A DNA stretch of 62,186 bases, from the NCBI GenBank assembly GCA_017936375.1, contig JAGBFR010000061.1, positions 1 to 62,186 on the forward strand, written 5' to 3'. Positions 18,654-26,240 of this stretch are shown here, in pieces. The DNA comes from Clostridia bacterium (GTDB taxonomy: Bacteria; Bacillota; Clostridia; Christensenellales; Aristaeellaceae). Made by a program: the position numbers and the translations under genes. Under the pieces are notes generated by a model. That model did not search any database. It was given only the letters and a program-made list of their open reading frames with translations, and was not told the DNA's origin. The first letter of the stretch is position 1; each line of letters opens with the position of its first letter.

Positions 18654-19185
18654 TCTTTTCGCCTCCTTCCGGATCATCGTGCTCCGCATCAATACCCTTG
18701 AATCGATTGATCATAAAGCGGATAGAGTGATACGTAGATAGACCAAAGCCCAACGGCACCGCGATGCCGTTCCAGATCTTCGGGATGCGCAGATAGTCGG
18801 TCAGCATCAGCTTGATGGCGCCGCTGCGGGAGAACACGAGATGGTAGCAGTACTCAGCGCTGATCCAGGTCAGCATGATCAGAACGAGCAGCTCGATAAC
18901 GGACATCACAGAGCTGACAACGCGGCGGATCTTCACCGGCAGATGCTTAACCAGGATGTCAACGCCCAGATGCTCATGCTTGCGGTAAGCATAAGCGGAA
19001 CCGATGAAGCAGGTCCACACGAAGAGACCGGTAACGACCTCCTCGCTCCACTTGATCGGCGCACTGAAGAAGTAACGCATGATAATGTTCGTGTTCACCA
19101 GAATGACGCAGGCAAGCAGCGTCACAGAGGTCACGATCGCGTCAAGATTCTTCAGGATCAATTTCAGTGTAATCTTATTCTTCAT
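18634..19185 (-). CDS. dctQ: TRAP transporter small permease (DctQ)
   Basis: A 183-residue protein with four membrane helices and the DctQ signature VNTNIIMRYFFSAPIKWSEE followed by the conserved EHLGVDIL. It scaffolds the large permease. It overlaps dctM by 20 nt. The unusually large gap to dctP (112 nt) contains a strong hairpin without a T tract. Confidence 0.93.
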   Translation of the reverse strand: MKNKITLKLILKNLDAIVTSVTLLACVILVNTNIIMRYFFSAPIKWSEEVVTGLFVWTCFIGSAYAYRKHEHLGVDILVKHLPVKIRRVVSSVMSVIELLVLIMLTWISAEYCYHLVFSRSGAIKLMLTDYLRIPKIWNGIAVPLGFGLSTYHSIRFMINRFKGIDAEHDDPEGGEKNDAGVY

Positions 19186-19229
19186 CCATTGAACCTCAAT
19201 TAAGTTGCCTTAAGACTGTTGCGTGAAGA

Positions 19230-19259
19230 CGGACTGCCCGAGAGATCCCGGGCAGTCCG
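19230..19259 (-). other. Intercistronic hairpin between dctP and dctQ
   Basis: A perfect 11-bp stem (CGGACTGCCCG with CGGGCAGTCCG) closes an 8-nt loop. On the transcribed minus strand it is not followed by T residues, so it is not a normal terminator; a T run occurs only in the plus direction. A stabilising or processing role for the dctP mRNA is likely. Confidence 0.75.
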
Positions 19260-19296
19260 ATTCATTTTTTGTTAAGGATCGCCTTTCAGCAGATGA

Positions 19297-20316
19297 TTAC
19301 TGCTTGGAAGCGCGGTAATCCTGAACCAGCTTGACCAGCTTGTCCTTGAGCTCCGGATCAGCGCCGTACTCTTCAACGATCCAGTCATAAACCGGGGCGC
19401 AGGCCGCGGTGAAGGCGTCGAGGTCAACCTCGTTCCAGGTGACGCCGTGCTCGGCCATGAACGCAATCTCTTCAGCCTCGGCAGCCGCGCAGGTTTCCTG
19501 CTCCCACTTGCCGCACTCAACAGCGCACTCGTCGATGATGTTGCGCCACTTCTCCGGGATGGACTGATAGAGGTCTTCCGGCATGAACAGCCAGCGGGTG
19601 GCGATCAGGTGGTTGGTCAGAGCGACCTTCTTAACCAGCTCGTACGGGTTGCCCGCGCCGCGCAGGGTGGAAGTGGAGCCTTCGAAGCCCTCAACAACAC
19701 CAGCGGTGATGGCCGGCAGACACTCGGTGAAGGACATCGGAGTCGGGGTCGCGCCCAGAGCCTCGAGGGTCTTGGCGAACAGCGGAGAAGAAGTAGCGCG
19801 CAGCTTCACGCCATACAGATCTTCCGGCTTGGTGACGTCGCGGTTGGTGCAGACGGAGCGGAAGCCGAAGGAGTAGTGGGTGTCCAGAACATGGATGTTC
19901 TCGGCAGCCAGGCGGGCCTTGATATCAGCAACGATATCAGAGTCCATCACGTAGTTGTACTCATCGTTGGAGTTGTAGAGCATCGGGCCGATGAGGGTCG
20001 CGCAGTCGCCAACGTAGTCAGCGAACAGGGACGGCTCTTCCAGACCCATCCACAGAGAGCCGTTGACCGCCTGGGTAACGGAGTCGCCGTAGCAGTCCAG
20101 CTGGTTCTGGCCGTAGTAGGTGACGGTGATGTGGCCCTCGGTACGCTCGGTGATCATCTGCGCGAGCATCTCGGAAGCCTTGTAGTTGTACTCGGTCGGC
20201 TGGAAGACGTTGGAGAACGTGATCTCCAGATAGTAGTCGTCAGCTTCGTCAGCCAGACAGATGCTCATCGTCAGCATCATCATGGCAGCCAGCAGCAGGG
20301 CAAGGAACTTCTTCAT
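19297..20316 (-). CDS. dctP: TRAP transporter solute-binding protein (DctP)
   Basis: A 339-residue periplasmic-type binding protein with a Sec signal peptide (MKKFLALLLAAMMMLTMS, cleavage near A22) and the DctP features TEGHITVTYYGQNQL and GVKLRATSSPLF, whose Arg normally binds a substrate carboxylate. No lipobox cysteine is present. The ligand is therefore probably an organic acid such as a sugar acid or dicarboxylate, but it cannot be named. First gene of the operon, behind a good promoter. Confidence 0.93.
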   Translation of the reverse strand: MKKFLALLLAAMMMLTMSICLADEADDYYLEITFSNVFQPTEYNYKASEMLAQMITERTEGHITVTYYGQNQLDCYGDSVTQAVNGSLWMGLEEPSLFADYVGDCATLIGPMLYNSNDEYNYVMDSDIVADIKARLAAENIHVLDTHYSFGFRSVCTNRDVTKPEDLYGVKLRATSSPLFAKTLEALGATPTPMSFTECLPAITAGVVEGFEGSTSTLRGAGNPYELVKKVALTNHLIATRWLFMPEDLYQSIPEKWRNIIDECAVECGKWEQETCAAAEAEEIAFMAEHGVTWNEVDLDAFTAACAPVYDWIVEEYGADPELKDKLVKLVQDYRASKQ

Positions 20317-20384
20317 GGTTGTCTCTCCTTTTCCATTGGTTGCTTTTTCGGCTGATTTTCATCGGTCAGCCCTTGTTACCATGA

Positions 20385-20413
20385 ATTATATCGTATCTGC
20401 CAACAAAAGTAAA
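20385..20413 (-). promoter_or_regulatory. Promoter of the TRAP operon
   Basis: TTTACT (20408-20413), a 17-nt spacer and TATAAT (20385-20390) on the minus strand, about 70 nt upstream of the dctP ATG. The rest of the 20317-20547 gap is AT-rich with no gene seen. Confidence 0.7.
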
Positions 20414-20547
20414 CAAAAAAAAGGTAAAGTTCCAGTAAAAAACCTGTAACAATTATACATTACCATGCAAATATTTAGCATTCTCTCCCATTCCCCGAAT
20501 GCCGTTATTATCTCCATCCTTCGTTTTTCCTTGCCATCCCTGCCCTT

Positions 20548-21312
20548 TTACACATTCCGCCCCGTCCCGCATTCCCGTGCCTGCATGCGCAGCCGCTCAG
20601 CAATCATGCTGATGGCCTGCGCATTGGTCGGCTTTCCCCTTGCAGGATCAATCGTATTTCCAAAGAAGCTGTACATCCCCCTTGCGTTTGCCGAGTCCAT
20701 CGCCCGCTCCACCGCGTGACGGATCAGCCGCTCAACGCTCTGTGGCGTCGTGTGAAAGTGATCCGCAACAGGGACATAGATCTCGTCTCTGAGCGCATAC
20801 AGACGCTCTTCCCCTTCACAGGCCAGCGCTGCAGCGCATGCCAGATAGGCATATCCGCGAAGATGGCTCCGCATCCCCATCCGGCTCAGCAGCAGCTCCG
20901 CCCGTTCCGCGCATTTCGCCGCTTCGTCCCAGTCAATCTCCGCCTTCATCGTCATCGCCGCTTCCGTCACCGCATTGCCCAGTTCATCCAGCGTCCATGC
21001 CCCGCATAATACGCACGCCGCTTCGCGCTGTCTGAATCCCCTCTCAGCAAAGGGCATCATCGCCAGACCGATCACCTTTGGCGTCAGCGACTCCCTGTGC
21101 AGTCTGTCCATCACAGCAAGCCCGTCAAGCAGCGGCAGAATACAATCCAGCACCATAATATCCGGACAATGCAGACAGACGGACGCTACCGCGTCCTCTC
21201 CGTTCATCACCACGCAGCACTCCACCGCCCGTCCCTGTTCCAGCTTCAGCTGCAAAGCATGCGCCATATCCCCGTTCCGCATTGCCAGCAGCACATGGAT
21301 TACCCTCTTCAT
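20548..21312 (-). CDS. Spo0A-like response regulator with degenerate receiver
   Basis: A 254-residue protein. The C-terminal ~110 residues match the Spo0A DNA-binding domain (HLRGYAYLACA, then TTPQSVERLIRHAVERAM and GKPTNAQAISMIAERLRM). The N-terminal half follows the receiver fold; the phospho-acceptor Asp remains (D56 in IMVLDCILPLLDG). The acidic pair after beta-1 is replaced (HVLLAMRNGDM, normally ADDN), and the conserved Thr and Lys are also missing. Normal phosphorylation is therefore doubtful. ATG at 21312 is chosen for GAGGTG upstream, giving family length. It may be a paralogue that binds 0A-box-like DNA without phosphorelay control. Whether the genome also has a canonical spo0A cannot be seen. 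Confidence 0.8.
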   Translation of the reverse strand: MKRVIHVLLAMRNGDMAHALQLKLEQGRAVECCVVMNGEDAVASVCLHCPDIMVLDCILPLLDGLAVMDRLHRESLTPKVIGLAMMPFAERGFRQREAACVLCGAWTLDELGNAVTEAAMTMKAEIDWDEAAKCAERAELLLSRMGMRSHLRGYAYLACAAALACEGEERLYALRDEIYVPVADHFHTTPQSVERLIRHAVERAMDSANARGMYSFFGNTIDPARGKPTNAQAISMIAERLRMQARECGTGRNV

Positions 21313-21430
21313 ATGCACACCTCGATCCAACAATACCATATCCATTTGTATATATAATATCATATCAGGATAATTTTGTGTATCCATATTTGATATATAT
21401 TTCTTAATTGCACAGCATTATTTGATCAAT

Positions 21431-21458
21431 AAAAAAGGAGAAGCGCTCTGCTTCCCCT
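21431..21458 (-). terminator. Terminator of the Sel1-like gene
   Basis: GGGGAAGC pairs with GCTTCTCC around AGAGC on the minus strand, followed by TTTTTTATT. Confidence 0.85.
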
Positions 21459-21466
21459 TTTGCCCG

Positions 21467-22642
21467 TTATTCTGTCTGATCCATCGTCATCGAAATCAGC
21501 TGCGGCTCTGCATACTGCTCGATCCGGTCCGGCCCGCCGATGGTGTAGCGCAGCAGGATATCCACCCGCTCGCCCGTGATCGCCGCAACCTCCACGCTGT
21601 ACTCCTTCTCTCCGACTTCGACGATCAGCGCGGTATTGCCGGCAAGCTCCTCTCCGGTCAGGCGGAATCGCTCGATCACATCTTTCATCGACTCATCGCC
21701 CAGCTTGCATGCCCGATCAGGCTTCAGCAGCAGCGCATGCTTTCTCCCCCGCAGCCAGCCGAAGGAGGGCGATACATATTCTGCCGCGCCCGCGCGCCGC
21801 AGTCCATGCAGCTCTTTCACGGTGCCGAATGCGTTCACATCCGACGAAATGGCGATCAGCGTCTCCTCAGACGGCAGCGCATTCAGGTTGAGCCTGATGA
21901 CGGATTCCCATGCGCCCCGCTTGGTGAATGCCGGGATCAGCGGCAGGCCCGATTCCGCATAGCAGTACTTGAACATGCCGAAGGCTTCCTTCATCAGATT
22001 CCGCCTGCTCACGAGCAGATAGCCCAGCCTCGCAAGCTGCGGGTCCGTTCCGGCCTTCAGCCGCTCATACAGGGCAAAGCGCTCCCCGCTTCCCGCTTCC
22101 GCAGCAGATTCAAACTGCATCAGCAGACGCTCATATTCCGCATCCGGGATGTCTTCGCGCTCCGGCTTGGAGTAGAGCGCCATGATCTCCCTCGCCTGCT
22201 CTATGCCGCAGTCAGCCCCGCGGGCAAGCCACACAAGGCCGCGGTCCACATCCGGCTTGCAGCCCTGACCCTCGCAGAGCATCGTCCCGGCGATGCACAT
22301 CGACTTCGCGTCGCCCGCCTCCGCCGCCTTGATGAACCACTCAAGCGCCAGCCTGAAGTTGGGGATCTTCTGCGTCTGCATATTCCACGGGAAGGCCGGC
22401 ATCCCCTGAGCCATCAGCTCCATGATGTTGTTCGTCTCGATCATACGGAACTCTTTCAACGCGTACAGCCCGCCGATGGCGCGCATCGCTTCCGCGCTGC
22501 CCAGCTGCGCCGCCCGCTCATAATGGGCATACGCCGCCTCGAATTCCCCTTCGCTCTCAGCCTTTTCGCCCGCCTCCATCATTTCGCGGATATCGTATTT
22601 ATTCCCTACGTTATTCCTGTAGATCCGGTCATGGAACTTCAT
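21467..22642 (-). CDS. Sel1/TPR-like repeat protein
   Basis: A 391-residue cytosolic protein. The first half has helical repeats of the Sel1 type (FEAAYAHYERAAQLGSAEAM; ALEWFIKAAEAGDAKSMCI; GLVWLARGADCGIEQAREIM), which usually mediate protein interactions. The second half (about residue 200 on) is unlike anything I recognise. MKFHDRIYR is chosen as start because GGGAGG lies upstream. It is monocistronic with its own terminator. Confidence 0.65.
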   Translation of the reverse strand: MKFHDRIYRNNVGNKYDIREMMEAGEKAESEGEFEAAYAHYERAAQLGSAEAMRAIGGLYALKEFRMIETNNIMELMAQGMPAFPWNMQTQKIPNFRLALEWFIKAAEAGDAKSMCIAGTMLCEGQGCKPDVDRGLVWLARGADCGIEQAREIMALYSKPEREDIPDAEYERLLMQFESAAEAGSGERFALYERLKAGTDPQLARLGYLLVSRRNLMKEAFGMFKYCYAESGLPLIPAFTKRGAWESVIRLNLNALPSEETLIAISSDVNAFGTVKELHGLRRAGAAEYVSPSFGWLRGRKHALLLKPDRACKLGDESMKDVIERFRLTGEELAGNTALIVEVGEKEYSVEVAAITGERVDILLRYTIGGPDRIEQYAEPQLISMTMDQTE

Positions 22643-22705
22643 TGCCTCGCCTCCCGACGTCATGAATTCTTCTACATCATATCACATCCGTCCGGCTCTG
22701 CCAAG

Positions 22706-22734
22706 AAAAAACGGCACGCCTCCATGGCATGCCG
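22706..22734 (-). terminator. Terminator of the DUF2975-HTH operon
   Basis: CGGCATGCC pairs with GGCGTGCCG (22712-22734, one G-U) around a 5-nt loop; six T follow on the minus strand. Confidence 0.85.
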
Positions 22735-22744
22735 GTTGATTCGT

Positions 22745-22957
22745 TTATTCAGGATCCTTCTGATACTCCAGAATGTCGCCGGGCTGACAGTTCAGCGCCT
22801 CGCAGATCGCCTCCAGCGTGGAAAAGCGGATGGCGCTCACGTGCCCGTTCTTGAGCTTGGAAAGATTCACATTCGCCACGCCGACGCGGGCAGAGAGTTC
22901 ATTGAGGGACATCTTCCGATCCGCCATCATGCGGTCGAGCCTGAGGATAATCGCCAT
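22745..22957 (-). CDS. Cro/C1-type HTH regulator (YozG-like)
   Basis: A 70-residue protein that is almost entirely one XRE helix-turn-helix (MSLNELSARVGVANVNLSKL, then STLEAICEALNCQPGDILEY). Small regulators of this kind are typically paired with a DUF2975 membrane protein, which lies 15 nt upstream in the same operon. It probably represses the operon; candidate operator repeats flank the promoter at 23631-23705. Confidence 0.9.
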   Translation of the reverse strand: MAIILRLDRMMADRKMSLNELSARVGVANVNLSKLKNGHVSAIRFSTLEAICEALNCQPGDILEYQKDPE

Positions 22958-22972
22958 ATCTTCACCTCATCA

Positions 22973-23599
22973 TCAAAGGGTCTCGTCGCTCAGCTGCTGC
23001 AGCTGCGCGCCGTAGGCAAAGAGATAGGACGTGAGCAGCAGCACAAAGAAGACCACCACAAAGCCCAGCTCCATCGTGTAATTGACCGTCACCGAGCGGA
23101 TCACGCCCATCTCCATGATCTGATCGACGCCAAAGGTCTTGAGCGCGGCAGCCGCCTCAACCATCACGCCGATGTTCTGCGCAATACCCAGCGCCAGCGC
23201 GCAGAAAGCCAGCTTCTTCATCTGCGCCGCAGTATTCTCGGCAAAGGGCCTGCCCTCCTTCATCGGCTGAAGAATCCTTCGGATAATCCCCATGCCATAC
23301 ACCATCGTGCCGCCGCAGACAAGCGCGATGACCGTCATCACCCATGCGAAGCCAAGGATGTTCTCATTCTCCGGCGCATATTCCGGCGCAAGCGTAAAGG
23401 TGAGCGGACCGACGTCCATCGAATTCAGATCCGTGCCGATCACCGCGTCCGGGTCGACGGCATTGACGATCGTAAGCACAAGCATCGCCACAAGCAGGAC
23501 GGTCAGGCCGATCTGCGCGATCTTCTGCATCACCTTAAAGAAGGTATCCAGCCTCGCGGCGATGACGGTAAGGCTCTTCATGGTATTGTTGGTATTCAT
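22973..23599 (-). CDS. DUF2975 membrane protein
   Basis: A 208-residue protein with four predicted membrane helices (about 22-44, 80-105, 130-150, 175-198) and the DUF2975 feature RRILQPMKEGRPFAENTAAQ between helices two and three. Function is unknown; it probably sequesters or modulates the HTH protein encoded downstream. The start MNTNNTMK is chosen because GGAGG lies 9 nt before it, while the earlier in-frame ATG abuts the site. Confidence 0.85.
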   Translation of the reverse strand: MNTNNTMKSLTVIAARLDTFFKVMQKIAQIGLTVLLVAMLVLTIVNAVDPDAVIGTDLNSMDVGPLTFTLAPEYAPENENILGFAWVMTVIALVCGGTMVYGMGIIRRILQPMKEGRPFAENTAAQMKKLAFCALALGIAQNIGVMVEAAAALKTFGVDQIMEMGVIRSVTVNYTMELGFVVVFFVLLLTSYLFAYGAQLQQLSDETL

Positions 23600-23630
23600 T
23601 GATTTCATCCTCCATTTTTTCGTAAAGTAT

Positions 23631-23705
23631 TTTATGTTTATCGTTAATAGGATGATAGCACAGTTTTTCACTCTTGTCAACAACTTTTTAATGTTTTACG
23701 TTAAT
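23631..23705 (-). promoter_or_regulatory. Promoter with flanking repeats for the DUF2975-HTH operon
   Basis: TTGACA (23675-23680), a 17-nt spacer and TATCAT (23652-23657) form a strong minus-strand promoter. It is flanked by two similar direct repeats, TTTATGTTTATCGTTAAT (23631-23648) and TTTAATGTTTTACGTTAAT (23687-23705), which are plausible binding sites of the HTH protein. Confidence 0.7.
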
Positions 23706-23753
23706 TATTTTCTCACTACGATAAATCTCGTGCATTTCATCTCAGCCAAACAG

Positions 23754-23780
23754 AAAAGGCAGGAGCCTTAGCCCCTGCCC
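23754..23780 (-). terminator. Terminator of the glycerol-1-phosphate dehydrogenase gene
   Basis: GGCAGG/CCTGCC with an inner GGC/GCT pair (23758-23779), followed on the minus strand by TTTTCTG. Confidence 0.8.
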
Positions 23781-23796
23781 TTAGAATATGCACGCT

Positions 23797-25173
23797 TTAC
23801 AGCTTCTTTCCCTCAAACTCGTAGGGATAGTCCGTCAGATAATCGCCAAGCAGGCCGCACTCGTCGATCAGCTTCATGATCGTGTAGCGGGTACGGTAGT
23901 CCTTGCCGCACCACATGGAGCAGCGCAGCATCTCGTCCGGGATGTGCTCCTCCTCCGGGGTCATCTCCGCGCCGAGCTTGACCATGACTTCCTTGATCTT
24001 CTCCAGCGGCGGCATCGCGGCGATCACAGCCTTGATCTCCTCAAAGCGATCCTGCGCGGTGCGGATGAGGCGCTCCTGCTCCTCCCAGGTGAGGAAGTCG
24101 CCCGGATTCTCGCGCATGATCTGCTTGCTGCCGTCCTCGCCGTAGGCATGCGCCATCCAGCGCCTGCGGGTCTCGTGATCCATACGGCGCGCGCGGATAT
24201 CGTCAAGATCGAGCTTGGACAGATCCTCGCCCGCAAACTTCTCATAGAACGGCCAGACCAGCAGCGTCGCCACGCCGACGGAGGCGCCGTGCATCGGCGG
24301 CTCCACCCCGCGCTGGACGAGCATCATCTCCCAGTACTGGGCGATGTTGTGCTCGATGGAGGCGACGGCGCGCGTGTTGTCGATGATCATGATCGTCACG
24401 CCGGCAAGCAGCAGCGCCTCGATCAGGATGCGCATGCCTTTCTCGCTCTTGGCCGCAATCTCGTCCACATTGTCCACCAGCGCGTTGACCGCATCGGTGA
24501 CCATCTGCACGCAGACCGGGCAGCACGGCTCGCCATTGATGATCTCGCCCAGCTGCCAGTCCGCCTTGGCGATGTACTTGCCCAGCACGTCGCCCACGCC
24601 GCTGGCGATCATGTGCATCGGCGCGGTCGCCAGCACGTCAAGGTCGCAGACGATGATGTCCGGGCACTTGGCCGGGCGCTGGATCTTGAGGCCTCTGTGC
24701 AGCAGCGGCGCGACGGCTGAGGCATAGCCGTCCATCGACGGCGCAGTGCCGACGGAGACGAACGGCAGGCCGGTGCGCTCGGCATTGATACGGGTGGTGT
24801 CGGTCACGGAGCCGCTGCCCACGGCGATCAGGAATTCCGTATCGCGCATGATGGACAGGAGCACCTCGCCGCAGGACTGATCATCCGGCAGCATGTCATG
24901 CTCGCGGTGAATGACGCAGGGGATGACGGAGAAACCCGCGTCAAGCAGAGCCTTCTCCACATCCGCGCCGGCGACGCGGTAGGTATTGTCGTCCGCGACG
25001 AGCACGCAGTGCGTGCCCAGATTGCGCTTGCGGATATACTCCGGCACGCGGGCGATGAGCCCCTTGCCGATATAAATGTCCTTGCCGATGTCGTGATGCT
25101 CACAGGGGCAGTCGCAGTCGACGCCCGAGATGATCATTCTGCTGTCCTGATCGTAGCTGACGGTAACGGCCAT
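23797..25173 (-). CDS. egsA: sn-glycerol-1-phosphate dehydrogenase (AraM/EgsA family)
   Basis: A 458-residue iron-alcohol-dehydrogenase-fold enzyme. The NAD-binding VGSGSVTDTTR, the SVGTAPSMDGYASA segment and the metal-site region IASGVGDVLGKYIAKADW with PPMHGASVGVATLL match the AraM/EgsA family, which reduces dihydroxyacetone phosphate to sn-glycerol-1-phosphate. Length is slightly above that of B. subtilis EgsA. MAVTVSYDQ is chosen as start for AAGGAGG. It has its own promoter and terminator. A minor glycerophospholipid or surface glycerol-1-phosphate compound is the likely product route. Confidence 0.88.
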   Translation of the reverse strand: MAVTVSYDQDSRMIISGVDCDCPCEHHDIGKDIYIGKGLIARVPEYIRKRNLGTHCVLVADDNTYRVAGADVEKALLDAGFSVIPCVIHREHDMLPDDQSCGEVLLSIMRDTEFLIAVGSGSVTDTTRINAERTGLPFVSVGTAPSMDGYASAVAPLLHRGLKIQRPAKCPDIIVCDLDVLATAPMHMIASGVGDVLGKYIAKADWQLGEIINGEPCCPVCVQMVTDAVNALVDNVDEIAAKSEKGMRILIEALLLAGVTIMIIDNTRAVASIEHNIAQYWEMMLVQRGVEPPMHGASVGVATLLVWPFYEKFAGEDLSKLDLDDIRARRMDHETRRRWMAHAYGEDGSKQIMRENPGDFLTWEEQERLIRTAQDRFEEIKAVIAAMPPLEKIKEVMVKLGAEMTPEEEHIPDEMLRCSMWCGKDYRTRYTIMKLIDECGLLGDYLTDYPYEFEGKKL

Positions 25174-25256
25174 GTGCTTTTCCTCCTTATCATTTTGCGC
25201 TCCGGTCTCCCCGGCCATCCGGCGGCAGACGCAGACGCGCATCAATTCCTGTATAA

Positions 25257-25286
25257 ATTATATGCCCGCAGAGGGGCGGCTGTCAA
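25257..25286 (-). promoter_or_regulatory. Promoter of egsA
   Basis: TTGACA (25281-25286), an 18-nt spacer and TATAAT (25257-25262) on the minus strand. It starts 19 nt after the stop codon of the truncated doc remnant. Confidence 0.8.
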
Positions 25287-25304
25287 TCGTCCCTCTGTCT
25301 TCTC

Positions 25305-25427
25305 TTACATTCGATGCTTCCTTACCCACTCCAGCAGCGCAAAATCACGGATGTGATCTGCGCCGCCCGTCTCCTGGATCAGCAATTGGTGAAGCAGCAG
25401 CACCTTTTCCTGCGAGAACTTAATCAT
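25305..25427 (-). pseudogene. Truncated Doc (death-on-curing) toxin remnant
   Basis: An open frame of 40 codons overlaps the phd stop as ATGA, as toxin genes usually do. Its sequence (KVLLLHQLLIQETGGADHIR, then DFALLE) follows the start of Doc toxins (VLxxHxxLIxxTGGxxGIRDxxLLE). The rest, including the Fic-type HPFxxGNKR active site, is absent; the frame ends at WVRKHRM and the egsA promoter begins at once. No continuation is seen in other frames before the promoter. Confidence 0.75.
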
Positions 25428-25666
25428 TTTGCCAACTCCTCAAACGCAGCCCGATACTTATTGAGAACGCGCCTTGCAATGACGTCGATCTTTTCATCAT
25501 CCGTCATATCAAAGTACGGCGTGCTCTCCATATCGATCAGCAGATACTTCGGCCGGTTGTTTTTGAAGATGACCGCCTGCCCATTCGCATCAGCAATACG
25601 CGTCACACGGGAGAAGTTCTGGTTCGCTTCTGTAGCAGAAACAATAGTATTCGAATTAATCATCAT
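25424..25666 (-). CDS. Phd/YefM-family antitoxin
   Basis: An 80-residue antitoxin with the Phd N-terminal DNA-binding pattern (IVSATEANQNFSRVTRIADA and a KNNRPKYLLID strand) and an acidic C-terminal helix (DEKIDVIARRVLNKYRAAFE) of the toxin-binding type. It overlaps a doc remnant by 4 nt. GGAGGG precedes the ATG. An orphan antitoxin can still repress its own promoter or neutralise related toxins. Confidence 0.9.
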   Translation of the reverse strand: MMINSNTIVSATEANQNFSRVTRIADANGQAVIFKNNRPKYLLIDMESTPYFDMTDDEKIDVIARRVLNKYRAAFEELAK

Positions 25667-25685
25667 ACAGCATCCCTCCTCTCAT

Positions 25686-25720
25686 AGTATAGCACAAAAA
25701 GTAGGTATTATTCAACCTAC
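25686..25720 (-). promoter_or_regulatory. phd promoter with palindromic operator
   Basis: TTGAAT (25710-25715), an 18-nt spacer and TATACT (25686-25691). The inverted repeat GTAGGT (25701-25706) and ACCTAC (25715-25720) overlaps the -35 box and spacer, the usual place for Phd autoregulation. Confidence 0.65.
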
Positions 25721-25772
25721 TCTCATCACTCTATTCGCTGTTCCATAAAGCGCTTGCATGACCTGTTCCATC

Positions 25773-26231
25773 TCAAAGCGCCATCACATAGATCTGACAC
25801 GGATTGCACGCATCCCAGAGCGTCGGGAATACCTCAAACTCCTTGAATCCCAACGCCAGATAGAACCGGTTTGTCGCGTCATAGTCATCATACCTGCCCA
25901 TCTCAACGGTCTTTACCTGCAGAAATTCATACCCTGCCTGCTTCGCCGCCTCTCTCGCCTTCTGAAAGAGCGCACGCCCGATTCCCTGCCTGTGATAGGC
26001 CTCCAGGACGCCCATTACAGCCAATTCCGCCGTGTGTTTTCCCGTCTCCTTGAGATACAGAAACCCAACAGGCTTCCCCTCATCAAAAGCAGTAAAAAAG
26101 GGCTTCCCCTCGCTCCCGGCGATGTATTCTTCTATCGCCTCAGGAATGCCAAACCAGTCCGGCAATGCCTCCAGCACCGATCGGGCAATTGTTCGCTTTT
26201 CCGCATCAACATCGATTCTTCTGATTTCCAT
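25773..26231 (-). CDS. GNAT-family N-acetyltransferase
   Basis: A 152-residue GNAT with the acetyl-CoA loop in YHRQGIGRALFQKAREAAKQ and the C-terminal NRFYLALGFKEFE segment. The substrate is unknown. It is the last gene of a minus-strand run of small accessory genes reaching to 37026, and lies 9 nt after the peptidase-E-like gene. No clear terminator is seen downstream. Confidence 0.85.
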   Translation of the reverse strand: MEIRRIDVDAEKRTIARSVLEALPDWFGIPEAIEEYIAGSEGKPFFTAFDEGKPVGFLYLKETGKHTAELAVMGVLEAYHRQGIGRALFQKAREAAKQAGYEFLQVKTVEMGRYDDYDATNRFYLALGFKEFEVFPTLWDACNPCQIYVMAL

Positions 26232-26240
26232 ACGGTTTCC

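Noticed and set aside
20440-20470. A second TATAAT (20451-20456) upstream of the TRAP operon
   Set aside because: No -35 at a usable distance, and a better promoter lies nearer the gene.
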